A stretch of DNA of 64,000 nt from Microbacterium sp. RU33B (GCF_900155915.1 NZ_FTPO01000001.1:1302001-1366000), one strand, 5' to 3'; positions 1 through 9,456 are shown, counted from the first letter of the stretch. A program made the numbers and translations. The notes: a model not told the origin generated them from the letters alone.

Positions 1-153
1 CCAGTCCACCCCCGCATAGCCGGGGAAGGGCGTGACCGTCGGCTTCTGCCCGCGCTTGCGCGCCCGGCGCTCGCGCCAGGCATGGAGGCGGTACTCGAGC
101 CGCGCGAACCACAGCATCTTCGTGCGGGCGGGGGCGGCGGCGTGCTCGGGCAT
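1..153 (-). CDS. App1/DUF2183-like protein, N-terminal 51 codons only
   Basis: The window edge cuts this gene; only the first 51 codons are visible, starting with MPEHAAAPARTKMLWFARLE and ending at PFPGYAGVDW. A short basic arginine-rich N-terminus followed by a TVTPFPGYAGVDW-type segment resembles the start of actinobacterial App1-type phosphatidate phosphatase domain proteins (DUF2183), from recollection of that family. The ATG lies four bases after the dedA stop on the same strand, so the two genes probably share a transcript. No catalytic motif is visible in this fragment, so the function is an inference from N-terminal resemblance only. Confidence 0.5.
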   Translation of the reverse strand, partial: MPEHAAAPARTKMLWFARLEYRLHAWRERRARKRGQKPTVTPFPGYAGVDW

Positions 154-157
154 CGCC

Positions 158-844
158 TCAGTCTTTCACGTCCTCCTCGGACGCGTGGGTGATCTCGGCC
201 TCGTCCCCGTCTTCCATGTGCCGTCGCTCGACCTTCTGGATGACCTTCTTGGCCACGAACACGAGCAGGAAGAACGCCACGACGACACCGACGAAGATGT
301 AGCCGGCGAAGTGGATGCGCTCGGAGAGCTCGCGATAGGTGCCGGCGGCGATCGAGGCGAACGAGATGTACAGCGCCGCCCAGAGGATGCACGCGGGGAT
401 CGTCCACGCGAGGAAGCGGCGGAACGGGTAGCGTGCCATGCCGACCGTGAGCGGAACGAGCGAATGCAGCACCGGCAGGAAGCGCGACACGAAGATCGCC
501 GGCCCTCCCCGGCGCCGGAAGTACCGCTCGGAGCGCCGCCAATTGTCCTCTCCGATACGTCGACCGAGTCGGGCGGCCCGGATCTTGGGTCCGAGCCAGT
601 AGCCCAGCCCGTAGCCGATGCTCTCGCCGATCAGCGCACCGAGCACGACCGCGATCCCCAGCAGGACGGCTTCGAGGGGACTCGCCACGGCCGTTCCCGC
701 CACGATGACGACCGTGTCTCCGGGCACCACGAGACCGATCAGCACGCTCGTCTCGAGCATGATGGCGAGGCCTGCCAGCAGCGTCCTCAGCACGGGGTCG
801 ACGCTCTGCACGGCGTCGAGGAGCCACGTGAGGATCTCGTTCAC
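158..844 (-). CDS. DedA family membrane protein
   Basis: A 228-residue polytopic membrane protein of the DedA/SNARE-associated (VTT) family, which contains flippases and proton-coupled transporters acting on polyprenyl phosphates or phospholipids; the substrate cannot be told here. Visible hallmarks are the re-entrant VVPGDTVVIVAGT segment, the G-rich GLGYWLGPKI stretch and the FVSRFLPVLHSLVPLTVG motif with its conserved Arg and Pro. The C-terminus is a charged tail after the last membrane helix. GTG at 844 was chosen because a TAGGCT -10 lies 7 nt upstream, which fits a leaderless start; an in-frame GTG at 850 is the alternative. It is divergent from pabB, with only about 40 bp between them. 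Confidence 0.9.
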   Translation of the reverse strand: MNEILTWLLDAVQSVDPVLRTLLAGLAIMLETSVLIGLVVPGDTVVIVAGTAVASPLEAVLLGIAVVLGALIGESIGYGLGYWLGPKIRAARLGRRIGEDNWRRSERYFRRRGGPAIFVSRFLPVLHSLVPLTVGMARYPFRRFLAWTIPACILWAALYISFASIAAGTYRELSERIHFAGYIFVGVVVAFFLLVFVAKKVIQKVERRHMEDGDEAEITHASEEDVKD

Positions 845-851
845 GTCCACG

Positions 852-857
852 AGCCTA
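852..857 (-). promoter_or_regulatory. -10 element of dedA
   Basis: TAGGCT on the minus strand, 7 nt before the GTG at 844. No convincing -35 is seen. It lies back to back with the pabB -10 in a region of about 40 bp. Confidence 0.5.
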
Positions 858-874
858 GAGGCGCGTCCCGCCTC

Positions 875-880
875 TAGCCT
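875..880 (+). promoter_or_regulatory. -10 element of pabB, leaderless
   Basis: TAGCCT followed by six bases and then the pabB ATG. The same 6-nt spacing recurs at many genes of this window, so transcription probably starts on the A of the ATG. Confidence 0.6.
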
Positions 881-886
881 GGGAAC

Positions 887-2194
887 ATGACCGACCCGCT
901 CGTCGCCGTGCGCCTGGAGGCATGGATCGATCCCGAGCGGGCGTTCCTCAGCGGCCCGGCGAGGCATCCGCACGCCTTCTGGCTGGATGCCGGGCCGGCG
1001 GCCGTCGAAGGGTGGTCGTGGGTGGGAACCGGCGAGCCGGAGCTCCGACCCGAGCGGGTGCGGGAGGTCGTCTGCGATGGGGCCCGCGACGCGGCGTGGC
1101 CCGCGGGGCGCTTCCGCGGCGGGTGGATCGGCTGGCTCGGATACGAGGATGCCGCGTCCCGCGTGGGCGCGCCGGTCGCCGCGGACGACGGGACGGTGCC
1201 GCAGGCGATGTGGCTGCGGGTCGAGCGGTTCCTCGCGTTCGACCACCGCACCGCAGCCGTCTGGGCCGTCGCTCGGGCGGCGGAGGTCGAAGAGCTCGTG
1301 CGCGACACGCAGGCTTCCGCGCTGGCCGGCGTCGGGCCGGTCGCACCGCCCGATCCGCGCGTAGCCCGCTCGCGCGACACCCCCGAGGAGTACGCGCAGC
1401 TCATCGAGCGGTGCCGTGGGGCGATCCGGGAGGGCGACGCGTACCAGCTGTGTCTGACGACGCGGTTCGCCGTCGACGGCGATGTCGATCCGGTGGCGAC
1501 CTACCGGCGCCTGCGCACAGCCACGCCCGCCCACCACGGCGGATTCATCTCGTCGGGCGCCGTCGCCCTCGCCAGCGCCAGCCCCGAGCGGTTCCTCGAA
1601 GTGACCGACGGCGTCGTGCGCACGCGACCCATCAAGGGCACGCGACCGCGCGGCACCACGATCGAGGCCGACACCGCCCTCGCCGCCGAGCTGCTCGCGA
1701 GCGAGAAGGAGCGCGCCGAGAACGTCATGATCGTGGACCTCATGCGCAACGACCTCTCGCGGGTCTGCGTGCCCGGGTCGGTCGCCGCCGAGCGGCTCCT
1801 GGAGGTCGAGTCGTACGCGGCGGTGCACCAGCTCGTCTCGACAGTCGCGGGTCGACTGGACGACGCCACCACGTTCGGCGACCTGCTGGGTGCCGCGTTC
1901 CCGGCGGGGAGCATGACGGGTGCGCCGAAGCTGTCGGCCATGACGATCCTGCACTCCCTCGAGCGCGCGCCGCGTGGAGTGTTCGCGGGATGCTTCGGAT
2001 GGGTCGGCGACGACGGTGCGCTCGACCTCGCGATGGTCATCCGCTCGATCGTCACGCACCCCGGCGGCGCCTACGTCGGAGCCGGCGGAGGGATCACCTG
2101 GAGGTCGGATGCCGCGGCCGAGGTGGCAGAAGTCGGCGTCAAGGCGCGCGGTCCGCTGGCGGCGCTCGGCGCCGATCCGCCCCCCGGTTGGTGA
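887..2194 (+). CDS. pabB: Aminodeoxychorismate synthase component I / chorismate-binding enzyme
   Basis: A 435-residue chorismate-binding enzyme. PabB converts chorismate with ammonia to 4-amino-4-deoxychorismate in p-aminobenzoate and folate synthesis. The C-terminal chorismate domain spans roughly residues 165-430 and shows PIKGTRPRG at about 248-256 (lysine at 250), DLMRNDLSRV at about 283 and AGSMTGAPK at about 340-348. The PIKGT form is typical of aminodeoxychorismate synthase and related enzymes; TrpE usually has PIAGT. The N-terminal about 130 residues are a degenerate TrpE-like domain. No pabA or pabC neighbour is present, so the glutaminase partner must be elsewhere. An isochorismate or salicylate synthase role is less likely. 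Confidence 0.85.
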   Translation: MTDPLVAVRLEAWIDPERAFLSGPARHPHAFWLDAGPAAVEGWSWVGTGEPELRPERVREVVCDGARDAAWPAGRFRGGWIGWLGYEDAASRVGAPVAADDGTVPQAMWLRVERFLAFDHRTAAVWAVARAAEVEELVRDTQASALAGVGPVAPPDPRVARSRDTPEEYAQLIERCRGAIREGDAYQLCLTTRFAVDGDVDPVATYRRLRTATPAHHGGFISSGAVALASASPERFLEVTDGVVRTRPIKGTRPRGTTIEADTALAAELLASEKERAENVMIVDLMRNDLSRVCVPGSVAAERLLEVESYAAVHQLVSTVAGRLDDATTFGDLLGAAFPAGSMTGAPKLSAMTILHSLERAPRGVFAGCFGWVGDDGALDLAMVIRSIVTHPGGAYVGAGGGITWRSDAAAEVAEVGVKARGPLAALGADPPPGW

Positions 2195-2208
2195 GGCGTC
2201 CGGTCCGG

Positions 2209-2214
2209 TAACCT
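2209..2214 (+). promoter_or_regulatory. -10 element upstream of leuS
   Basis: TAACCT, six bases, then an ATG at 2221. The spacing equals that of the leaderless genes nearby, so the transcript probably begins on the small ORF and not on leuS, whose GTG is 43 bases further on. Confidence 0.55.
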
Positions 2215-2220
2215 GGATGG

Positions 2221-2250
2221 ATGCCCTCGGGCAGTCCCGACATCCTGTGA
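2221..2250 (+). CDS. Leaderless nine-residue upstream ORF before leuS
   Basis: ATG at 2221 opens MPSGSPDIL and ends at TGA 2248-2250, 13 nt before the leuS GTG. The last sense codon is a leucine codon (CTG). The -10 element places the transcription start on or next to this ATG. The leuS start itself has no purine-rich ribosome binding site, so leuS may rely on reinitiation after this mini-ORF. A second ATG at 2217 opens a 16-codon frame whose TGA overlaps the leuS GTG as GTGA, an alternative coupling peptide. Both are predictions from sequence only. Confidence 0.4.
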   Translation: MPSGSPDIL

Positions 2251-2263
2251 TTGGTGCTTTTCC

Positions 2264-4843
2264 GTGAGCCAGACGCCTCCCCCCGACACTTCCGCGCCCG
2301 CCGAGGGCGGCGGCTACGACCCGTACGCGATCCAGCAGAAGTGGCAGGCGCGGTGGGCGGAGGCCGACCCGTTCCGCGCGGGCGGTGATGACGACAAGCG
2401 CCCTCGCAAGTACGTGCTCGGCATGTTCCCCTATCCCTCGGGCGACATGCACATGGGCCACGCCGAGAACTACGCCTACGTCGACAGCGTCGCCCGGTTC
2501 TGGCGTCACCGCGGCTACAACGTCCTCAACCCCATGGGCTGGGACTCGTTCGGCCTCCCGGCCGAGAACGCCGCCATCCAGCGCGGCGCCGACCCGCGCG
2601 CCTGGACCTACGAGAACATCGCGCAGCAGAAGGCGAGCCTGAAGAACTTCGGCACGTCGTACGACTGGAGCCGTGTGCTCCACACGAGCGACCCCGACTA
2701 CTACCGCTGGAACCAGTGGCTGTTCCAGAAGCTCCACGAGCGGGGTCTCGCGTATCGCAAGGAGAGCCCCGTCAACTGGTGTCCGAACGACCAGACGGTG
2801 CTCGCCAACGAGCAGGTCGTCGACGGCCGGTGCGAGCGGTGCGGCCACGAGGTCGTCAAGAAGAAGCTGACGCAGTGGTACTTCCGCATCACGGAGTACG
2901 CCGATCGCCTCCTCGACGACCTCAACCAGCTCGAGGGCTCGTGGCCGTCGAAGGTGATCCGGATGCAGCGAAACTGGATCGGCCGCTCCGTGGGCGCCGA
3001 CATCGACTTCGAGATCGAGGGTCGCGACGGCGTCGTCACGGTGTTCTCCACGCGTCCCGACACGCTCCACGGCGCGACGTTCTTCGTCGTGGCGCCCGAG
3101 AGCGACCTGGCGGCCGAACTGGCCGCAGGCGCGTCCGCGGAGGTGCGGATGCGCTTCCAGGCGTACGTCGACTCCGTGGGCCGCGAGTCCGAGATCGAGC
3201 GTCAGGCGACCGATCGCCCCAAGACCGGCGTGTTCCTCGAGCGCTACGCGATCAACCCCATCAACGGCGAACGGCTGCCGATCTGGGCCGCCGACTACGT
3301 GCTCGCCGACTACGGCCACGGCGCGGTGATGGCCGTGCCCGCGCACGATCAGCGCGACCTCGACTTCGCCCGCGCCTTCGACCTTCCGGTGCGGGTGGTC
3401 GTCGACACGCTCGCGCCGATCACGGGGGCGATCCCCGTGATCGACGTCGACGCCGACGGCATCCCGGTCGGCGACGAGACCCTCGACTCGATCGATCCCG
3501 CCAAGACCGGCATCGCCCTGACGGGCGAGGGCCGCATGATCAACTCCGGCACGCTCGACGGTCTGAGCAAGCGCAACGCGATCGCGCGCGTCATCGACGA
3601 GCTCTCCGCCCGCGGCCGAGGGCGCGCAGCGAAGTCGTACCGCCTGCGCGACTGGCTCATCTCGCGCCAGCGCTACTGGGGCACGCCGATCCCGATGATC
3701 CACACCGCCGATGGCCGGATCGTGCCGGTCCCCGACGAGCAGCTGCCCCTCGTGCTGCCCGACGCCGCGGGCCTGGACCTCACGCCGAAGGGCACGTCGC
3801 CGCTCGGCGCCGCGACCGAGTGGATGCAGACCGTCGACCCGGAGACGGGGGAGCCGGCTCTCCGCGACCCCGACACGATGGACACCTTCGTCGACAGCTC
3901 CTGGTACTTCCTGCGCTTCCTGAACCCGGGTGACCCCGAGAAGGCGTTCTCCCCGAAGGAAGCCGACAAGTGGGCGCCCGTCGACTCGTACATCGGCGGC
4001 GTCGAGCACGCCATCCTGCACCTGCTCTACGCGCGCTTCATCACGAAGGTGCTGTTCGACATGGGTCTGGTGGAGTTCACCGAGCCGTTCTCGAGCCTCA
4101 TCAACCAGGGCATGGTGCTGCTCGACGGATCCAAGATGTCCAAGAGCAAGGGCAACCTCGTCGAATTCGCCTCGAGCATGGTCGATCCCGGAGCGGATGC
4201 CTCGCGCGTCGCGATGGTGTTCGCCGGCCCCGTCGAAGACGACATCAACTGGGAGGACGTCTCCACGACGGGCGCCCAGAAGTTCCTCGCGCGCGCCTGG
4301 CGTGTGGCGCAGGACGTCTCCAGCAGCCCCGACGCGGTGTGGGCCGAGGGCGACCCGGCCCTGCGGCGCGTCACCCATCGACTGCTCGCCGACGCGCCTG
4401 GTCTGGTGGAGCAGACGAAGTTCAACGTCGTCGTGGCCCGCCTGATGGAGCTCGTCAACGCGACCCGCAAGACCATCGACTCCGGTGCCGGTCCCGCCGA
4501 TCCCGCCGTGCGCGAGGCCGCCGAGGTCACCGCGATGGTCCTCGACCTGTTCGCGCCGCACACGGCGGAGGAGATGTGGGAGATCCTCGGCTACGAGGGC
4601 TTCGTGGGTCTCGTGCCCTGGCGTCAGGCCGACCCCACGCTGCTGGTCGAGGAATCCGTCACCGCCGTCGTGCAGATCGACGGCAAGGTGCGCGCGACGC
4701 TCCAGGTGCCGGCGCGCATCGACGCCGACGCCCTCGAGGCACTCGCCCGCGGCGACGAGCGCGTCATCCGCTCGCTGGCGGGTCGCGAGATCACCCGGGC
4801 CGTCGTGCGCGCGCCGAAGGTCGTGAGCTTCAGCACGCACTGA
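2264..4843 (+). CDS. leuS: Leucyl-tRNA synthetase
   Basis: An 859-residue class Ia aminoacyl-tRNA synthetase that charges tRNA-Leu with leucine in the cytoplasm. The HIGH signature appears as HMGH at residues 63-66 and KMSKS at 624-628. Between them lies the inserted CP1 editing domain, including a [18 protein letters not shown] segment that hydrolyses mischarged tRNA, and zinc-type cysteines (CPN, CERCGHE) near residues 170-200. Length matches bacterial LeuRS. The start is GTG at 2264, without a clear Shine-Dalgarno sequence but 13 nt after a small upstream ORF. A strong terminator hairpin follows, so the gene is probably monocistronic. Confidence 0.97.
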   Translation: MSQTPPPDTSAPAEGGGYDPYAIQQKWQARWAEADPFRAGGDDDKRPRKYVLGMFPYPSGDMHMGHAENYAYVDSVARFWRHRGYNVLNPMGWDSFGLPAENAAIQRGADPRAWTYENIAQQKASLKNFGTSYDWSRVLHTSDPDYYRWNQWLFQKLHERGLAYRKESPVNWCPNDQTVLANEQVVDGRCERCGHEVVKKKLTQWYFRITEYADRLLDDLNQLEGSWPSKVIRMQRNWIGRSVGADIDFEIEGRDGVVTVFSTRPDTLHGATFFVVAPESDLAAELAAGASAEVRMRFQAYVDSVGRESEIERQATDRPKTGVFLERYAINPINGERLPIWAADYVLADYGHGAVMAVPAHDQRDLDFARAFDLPVRVVVDTLAPITGAIPVIDVDADGIPVGDETLDSIDPAKTGIALTGEGRMINSGTLDGLSKRNAIARVIDELSARGRGRAAKSYRLRDWLISRQRYWGTPIPMIHTADGRIVPVPDEQLPLVLPDAAGLDLTPKGTSPLGAATEWMQTVDPETGEPALRDPDTMDTFVDSSWYFLRFLNPGDPEKAFSPKEADKWAPVDSYIGGVEHAILHLLYARFITKVLFDMGLVEFTEPFSSLINQGMVLLDGSKMSKSKGNLVEFASSMVDPGADASRVAMVFAGPVEDDINWEDVSTTGAQKFLARAWRVAQDVSSSPDAVWAEGDPALRRVTHRLLADAPGLVEQTKFNVVVARLMELVNATRKTIDSGAGPADPAVREAAEVTAMVLDLFAPHTAEEMWEILGYEGFVGLVPWRQADPTLLVEESVTAVVQIDGKVRATLQVPARIDADALEALARGDERVIRSLAGREITRAVVRAPKVVSFSTH

Positions 4844-4858
4844 GCCGGTCCGCTCTCG

Positions 4859-4895
4859 CGAAGAGCCGTTCCTCCCCAGGAGGAGCGGCTCTTCG
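4859..4895 (+). terminator. Hairpin terminator after leuS
   Basis: A 17-bp stem (4859-4875 with 4879-4895, one G-U pair) with a three-base loop, 16 bases after the leuS stop. It has no U tract, as is common in high-GC actinobacteria. Confidence 0.75.
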
Positions 4896-4944
4896 ACGTT
4901 TCGCACCCTCGGGGCCGGTCGCCGTGGCGTGCGCACGCCCTCCT

Positions 4945-4950
4945 TAGCCT
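4945..4950 (+). promoter_or_regulatory. -10 element of comEA, leaderless
   Basis: TAGCCT, six bases, then the GTG start of comEA at 4957. Confidence 0.55.
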
Positions 4951-4956
4951 GTCCAC

Positions 4957-5571
4957 GTGACCGCAGCCGAGCCCTCCGCATCGTCGCGCCGGCGGCTCGG
5001 CCTCGGCGCGGCGATCGTGGTCGTGCTCGTCGCCCTCGCGGCGACGGTGGGCATCGGCATCCTGCGCGGCGCGGGAGCGCCGGTCGAGACCGTGAGCGTC
5101 GCGGGCGGCCGATCGGATTCCCGTGCCCCCGACGGGGAGACGGATGCCGCCCGCGGCGCCGAGCTCTTCGTGCATGTGTCCGGAGCCGTCGCGGCGCCCG
5201 GTCTCTACGTGCTGCGCGACGGCGCACGCGTGGTCGACGCGGTGGCGGCCGCCGGCGGGTTCGTCGACGGCGCAGACGAGAACGCCGTCAACCTCGCGCG
5301 TCCGGTCGGCGATGGGGAGCAGCTCGTCGTCCCGCTCGTCGGAGCCGAGCCCGTGGCGGGCGCCGAGCCCGTCGGCGACGGCCGGATCAACCTCAACACG
5401 GCCACGCCCGCCGACCTCGACACCCTCCCGCGCATCGGCCCCGCGATGGCGGAGCGGATCATCGCGTGGCGCGACGAGAACGGGCGGTTCACGAACGTCG
5501 ACGATCTGCTCGCGGTGCCGGGCATCGGCGACAAGATGCTCGAGGCGCTGCGCGATCTGGTCACGGTGTGA
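4957..5571 (+). CDS. comEA: ComEA-type helix-hairpin-helix DNA-binding protein
   Basis: A 204-residue membrane-anchored protein of the ComEA family, which binds double-stranded DNA outside the membrane and hands it to the ComEC channel during natural transformation. An N-terminal basic stretch and one membrane helix (about residues 13-36) are followed by a SLBB-type domain (LFVHVSGAVAAPGLYVL, about 68-125) and a C-terminal double helix-hairpin-helix domain beginning INLNTATPADLDTLPRIGP (about 143-204). The stop overlaps the comEC start by four bases. Competence is not established in most Microbacteriaceae, so the pair may serve DNA uptake or may be a conserved relic. Confidence 0.9.
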   Translation: MTAAEPSASSRRRLGLGAAIVVVLVALAATVGIGILRGAGAPVETVSVAGGRSDSRAPDGETDAARGAELFVHVSGAVAAPGLYVLRDGARVVDAVAAAGGFVDGADENAVNLARPVGDGEQLVVPLVGAEPVAGAEPVGDGRINLNTATPADLDTLPRIGPAMAERIIAWRDENGRFTNVDDLLAVPGIGDKMLEALRDLVTV

Positions 5572-7874
5572 CGGCGCGCGCGTACCGGCTGCTGCCCGTG
5601 GCCGCTGCCACGTGGGTCGCCGCGGCGGTGTGCACGCTCGTGCCGGGCGTCGCGCGCTCCGCCGCCCTCGCTGCGTGGGTGTGCGCCGTCGCGGCACTGT
5701 GCCTCGCTGCAGCGCTCCGCGCGCGCCCGGGTGCGGTCGCCCGCACGATCGTGGTCCTCGCCCTCGCCTGTGCGGCGGCGGCGGCATCCTCCGTCGCGTT
5801 CGCACAGCCGACGCGCTCGGCTGCGGCGGAGCTCGGAGTGGGCGGCGGACGCGCGATCGAGGTCGCCGCGGTCGTCACGGGCAAGGCCGAGGAGTGGAGC
5901 ACCGGGATCGTCGCCTTCGATGCGGTCGCGTCGACGATCACCGTCGGCGACGACATCCACTCCGTCATCGCCGAGGTGCAGGTGCGCGCTCAGCCGGGCT
6001 CCGCCCGTCCGCCGATCGGAGCGGAGGTCGTCGTCCACGGCACGGCTCGGGCTGCGGATGCCGGAGAGCGGGCGGTGCTCGTCGTGAGCGCGCGCCGTCT
6101 CGAGGTCATCCGCGGACCGGACGGCATCCTCGCCGGAGCGGCCGCGCTGCGCGACGGTCTCGTGGCTGCGACGTCAGGGCTGCCCGAGCCCGGTGCGGGC
6201 CTGATCCCCGGACTCGCCGTGGGCGACACCTCCGCCGTGGGCGACGAGCTCGACGCGGCGATGACGCAGGCGTCGCTGTCGCACCTGACGGCGGTCTCGG
6301 GGGCGAACTGCGCGATCGTCGTCGGACTCGCCTTCGCCGCTGCGGCGGGGCTGGGAGCCAGGCGTTCCGTCCGCGTCGCGGCGTCGGTGATCGCGCTGGC
6401 GGGGTTCGTGCTGCTCGTCACGCCCGAGCCCTCGGTCGTCCGGGCCGCCGCCATGGCCGGTGCCGCGATGCTCGGCGTGCTGCTCGGCCGAGCGGCGGCG
6501 GGCACGTCCGTTCTCGCGCTCGCGGTGTCGCTGCTGCTCGTGGCCGATCCCTGGCTCTCGACGTCGCTCGGGTTCGCCCTCTCGGTCGCGGCCACCGGAG
6601 CCCTGCTGGTGTGGGCACGGCCGCTCGCCGCGGGAATGGCGCGGTGGATGCCGCGCGCCCTCGCCCTCGCGCTCTCCGTGCCGCTCGCCGCGCAGCTCGC
6701 CTGCGGGCCGCCGCTCGTCCTGATCGCCCCGACCGTGCCGGTGTACGGCGTGGTCGCGAATCTCCTCGCCGGTCCGGCGGCCCCTGCGGGGACGATCATC
6801 GGATTGACCGCGTGCCTGGCCGCGCCGCTGCCGTGGCTGCGATCCGGGCTGACGGCGATCGCGTGGCTCCCGTCGTCGTGGATCGCGGGGACGGCCACGA
6901 CGTTCGCGGCGCTGCCGGGCGCGCAGCTGCCCTGGAGGGAGGGGGCAGCGGGGATGATCCTCCTCGCGGCCGTCGGCGCGGCCGCCGGTCTGCTCATCGC
7001 CGGACGGGGACGGAAGGGCCTCCGCATCGCGTCTGGAGGAGTGCTCGCACTCGTCGTCGGCGTCGTGACCGGCACCGCCGCGCTCTCAGGAGTCGCCGGG
7101 CGGCTCACGCTGCCCGGGGAGTGGGCCATCCTCGCGTGCGATGTGGGTCAAGGCGACGCGGTGCTCGTCCGATCGGCGGGTCGCGTCGCGCTGATCGACA
7201 CCGGTCCCGACCCGCGGGCACTCGACGCCTGCCTGGAGCGGGTCGGCATCGAGCGGATCGACCTGCTCGTGCTCACGCACTTCGATCTGGATCACGTCGG
7301 GGGAGTCTCGGCCGTGACCGGTCGGGTCGGAACCGTGCTCCACGGGCCCCCGGCATCCGCAGTCGACGGGTCGGTCATCGCGTCGCTCCAAGAGGAGGGA
7401 GCCGAGATCTCCGCTGCGACCGCCGGAATGCAGGGGGATCTCGGTGACGCCGCATGGCGCATCGTGTGGCCGGTCCGCGAGAGTCGAGCCTTCCCCTCGG
7501 GAAACGAGGCGAGCGTCGTGATGGAGGTCGAGGGCGGCGGCGTGCCGTCCGCGCTCTTCCTCGGCGACCTCGACGCCTCGGCCCAGCGCGCACTCGCCGC
7601 ATCCGGCGCCCTCAGGCCGCCCTACGCCGTCGTCAAGGTGGCCCATCACGGCAGCGCGGACCAGGATGCGTCGCTCTACGCGCTGCTGGCGCCGTCGGTC
7701 GCACTCATCCCCGTCGGCGCCGACAACGACTACGGACATCCCCGGGAGGAGACGCTCGCCCTGCTGACGGCATCGCCGGTGGGCCGCACCGACACCGACG
7801 GAGTGGTCGCCGTCTGGGAGACGACGGGCGGTGTCGCCCTCTGGCGCGAGCGCGACGTCGGGACCGATCGGTAG
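5568..7874 (+). CDS. comEC: ComEC/Rec2 DNA channel with metallo-hydrolase domain
   Basis: A 768-residue polytopic membrane protein forming the channel that passes single-stranded DNA into the cytoplasm. The N-terminal region carries several hydrophobic helices and a soluble segment. The central competence domain includes the HLTAVSGANCAIV motif at about residues 240-252. The C-terminal third is a metallo-beta-lactamase fold with HFDLDH at 571-576 and a later AHHGSADQD, likely a nuclease degrading the non-transferred strand. The GTG start overlaps the comEA stop (GTGA), indicating translational coupling. Its TAG stop is also the first half of the holA -10 element. Confidence 0.92.
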   Translation: MTARAYRLLPVAAATWVAAAVCTLVPGVARSAALAAWVCAVAALCLAAALRARPGAVARTIVVLALACAAAAASSVAFAQPTRSAAAELGVGGGRAIEVAAVVTGKAEEWSTGIVAFDAVASTITVGDDIHSVIAEVQVRAQPGSARPPIGAEVVVHGTARAADAGERAVLVVSARRLEVIRGPDGILAGAAALRDGLVAATSGLPEPGAGLIPGLAVGDTSAVGDELDAAMTQASLSHLTAVSGANCAIVVGLAFAAAAGLGARRSVRVAASVIALAGFVLLVTPEPSVVRAAAMAGAAMLGVLLGRAAAGTSVLALAVSLLLVADPWLSTSLGFALSVAATGALLVWARPLAAGMARWMPRALALALSVPLAAQLACGPPLVLIAPTVPVYGVVANLLAGPAAPAGTIIGLTACLAAPLPWLRSGLTAIAWLPSSWIAGTATTFAALPGAQLPWREGAAGMILLAAVGAAAGLLIAGRGRKGLRIASGGVLALVVGVVTGTAALSGVAGRLTLPGEWAILACDVGQGDAVLVRSAGRVALIDTGPDPRALDACLERVGIERIDLLVLTHFDLDHVGGVSAVTGRVGTVLHGPPASAVDGSVIASLQEEGAEISAATAGMQGDLGDAAWRIVWPVRESRAFPSGNEASVVMEVEGGGVPSALFLGDLDASAQRALAASGALRPPYAVVKVAHHGSADQDASLYALLAPSVALIPVGADNDYGHPREETLALLTASPVGRTDTDGVVAVWETTGGVALWRERDVGTDR

Positions 7875-7877
7875 GCT
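7872..7877 (+). promoter_or_regulatory. -10 element of holA overlapping the comEC stop
   Basis: TAGGCT, six bases, ATG. The TAG is at the same time the comEC stop codon. Confidence 0.6.
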
Positions 7878-7883
7878 GGACCC

Positions 7884-8933
7884 ATGGCAGGCACCGCTCG
7901 ACGAGCACCCGCGCGTTCGGGGTCCGCGAGCACCAAGAACGTCATCCCGCAGCTGTCGTGGCGCGCGCCGCAGCCCGCGCCGATCGTGCTGATCTCCGGG
8001 CCCGAAGAGGTCTGCGCCGAGCGGGCCACGGCCACGCTGCGCGACTACCTCCGTGCCGAAGACCCGAGCCTCGAAGTCTCCGATGTGCGCGCCGACGACT
8101 ACGTGCAGGGAACGCTCCTGTCGGTCACCTCACCGTCGCTGTTCGGCGAACCTCGACTCGTGCGTGTCTCCGGAGTCGAGAAGTGCTCGGACTCCTTCCT
8201 CAGCGAGGCACTGTCGTACCTCGACAATCCCCAGGAGGGTGCCACTGTGCTGCTGCGGCACACCGGTGCCAGCGTCCGCGGGAAGAAGCTTCTCGACGCG
8301 ATCCGCGCCGGCACGGGTGGCGGCGTCGAGGTGCCGTGCGCCGCGGTCAAGCGCGACTCCGACCGCTTCGACTTCGCAGCGGGGGAGTTCCAGACGGCGA
8401 AGAAGCGCATCGAGCCGCTCGCGCTGCGCACGCTGGTCTCGGCGTTCGCCGACGACCTTACCGAGCTGGCGGCGGCGTGCCAGCAGCTGATCTCCGACGT
8501 GCCCGGAGACATCACGGCGCAGGTCGTCGAGCGCTACTACGGCGGCCGCGTCGAGACATCCGCCTTCACCGTCGCCGACACGGCCATCGCCGGGCGCTAC
8601 GGCGATGCCCTGCTGTCGCTGCGGCACGCCCTGGCATCGGGAGCCGATCCCGTGCCGCTCGTCGCGGCGATCGCCTCGAAGCTGCGCACCATGGCGCGCG
8701 TCGCGGGCAGCCGCGAAGGCTCAGGCGCCCTCGCCGCACGCCTCGGCTTGAAGGACTGGCAGGTCGACCGTGCCCGCCGTGATCTCACCGGATGGAACGA
8801 GACCTCGCTCGGCACGGCGATCCAGGCCGCGGCGCGAGCGGATGCCGAGGTGAAGGGCGCGTCGCGCGACCCCGTGTTCGCGCTCGAGCGTCTGGTCACC
8901 GTCATCGCGACGCGTGCACCGTTCGGCGCCTGA
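7884..8933 (+). CDS. holA: DNA polymerase III subunit delta
   Basis: A 349-residue clamp-loader subunit that opens the beta sliding clamp. It shows the HolA pattern: an N-terminal AAA-like fold beginning PIVLISGPEEVCAERA, the SLFGEPRLVRVSGVE segment near residue 90, and a C-terminal helical collar (DPVFALERLVTVIA). Like other delta subunits it lacks a functional Walker A. A 20-residue disordered basic N-terminus precedes the domain. ATG at 7884 was chosen because it sits six bases after a TAGGCT -10 element. Confidence 0.9.
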   Translation: MAGTARRAPARSGSASTKNVIPQLSWRAPQPAPIVLISGPEEVCAERATATLRDYLRAEDPSLEVSDVRADDYVQGTLLSVTSPSLFGEPRLVRVSGVEKCSDSFLSEALSYLDNPQEGATVLLRHTGASVRGKKLLDAIRAGTGGGVEVPCAAVKRDSDRFDFAAGEFQTAKKRIEPLALRTLVSAFADDLTELAAACQQLISDVPGDITAQVVERYYGGRVETSAFTVADTAIAGRYGDALLSLRHALASGADPVPLVAAIASKLRTMARVAGSREGSGALAARLGLKDWQVDRARRDLTGWNETSLGTAIQAAARADAEVKGASRDPVFALERLVTVIATRAPFGA

Positions 8934-9040
8934 CGACCCGCCCCGCGACGCCGGAACAGGGGTTCGCGTCGAAGCGACGGGCACCGTCTCCTGCCCCGGC
9001 CAGGATCCCCGGTCTCGGCAGCGGAGAAGAGAACAGAAAA
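8934..9040. other. Convergent spacer between holA and rpsT
   Basis: About 100 bases holding no ORF that I can support; its right edge contains the rpsT terminator. Confidence 0.5.
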
Positions 9041-9065
9041 GCCCGCCCCCGGAGCGGGGACGGGC
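9037..9065 (-). terminator. Rho-independent terminator of rpsT
   Basis: On the minus strand a 10-bp GC-rich stem with one G-U pair (9041-9065) is followed by TTTT, 18 bases after the rpsT stop. It may also stop holA readthrough from the other side. Confidence 0.85.
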
Positions 9066-9082
9066 TGATCAGAAGAGAAAGG

Positions 9083-9343
9083 TCAGAGCGCGGCGACCTG
9101 CTTGGCGATGGCCGACTTGCGGTTCGCCGCCTGGTTCTCGTGGATGACGCCCTTGCTGACGGCCTTGTCGAGCTTCTTCGACGCCGTGGCGAGTGCCTTC
9201 TCGGCGGCCGCCTTGTCGCCGGCCGCGATGGCCTCGCGGGTGCGGCGCACCTCGGTCTTCAGGCCGCTCTTCACGGCCTTGTTGCGCTCGTGCGCCTTTT
9301 CGTTGGTCTTGTTGCGCTTGATCTGCGACTTGATGTTCGCCAC
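9083..9343 (-). CDS. rpsT: 30S ribosomal protein S20
   Basis: An 86-residue basic, all-helical protein that binds 16S rRNA in the body of the small subunit. The sequence opens [20 protein letters not shown] and is rich in Lys, Arg and Ala throughout, with the usual [17 protein letters not shown] tail, matching S20 in length and pattern. The GTG at 9343 gives the classic ANIKSQ start. It stands alone, convergent with holA and terminated by a strong hairpin. Confidence 0.96.
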   Translation of the reverse strand: MANIKSQIKRNKTNEKAHERNKAVKSGLKTEVRRTREAIAAGDKAAAEKALATASKKLDKAVSKGVIHENQAANRKSAIAKQVAAL

Positions 9344-9456
9344 GTCGACGTATCTTTCGTTCGGAGTGAATCGGATGAGTGCCGGGCGAGGGGAGAGGGC
9401 CTTCGCGACGGCGGTCGTGAGGGATGAACCCACACGCAAGCCAATCACCGAGTCTA

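Noticed and set aside
2195..2263. T-box riboswitch before leuS
   Set aside because: The leader is at most about 45 bases, too short, and no T-box sequence is present.
158..5227. Open frame of nearly 1700 codons on the minus strand opposite pabB, leuS and comEA
   Set aside because: Only its 3' end is real (dedA). The rest is antisense to clear genes and arises from GC-rich codon bias.
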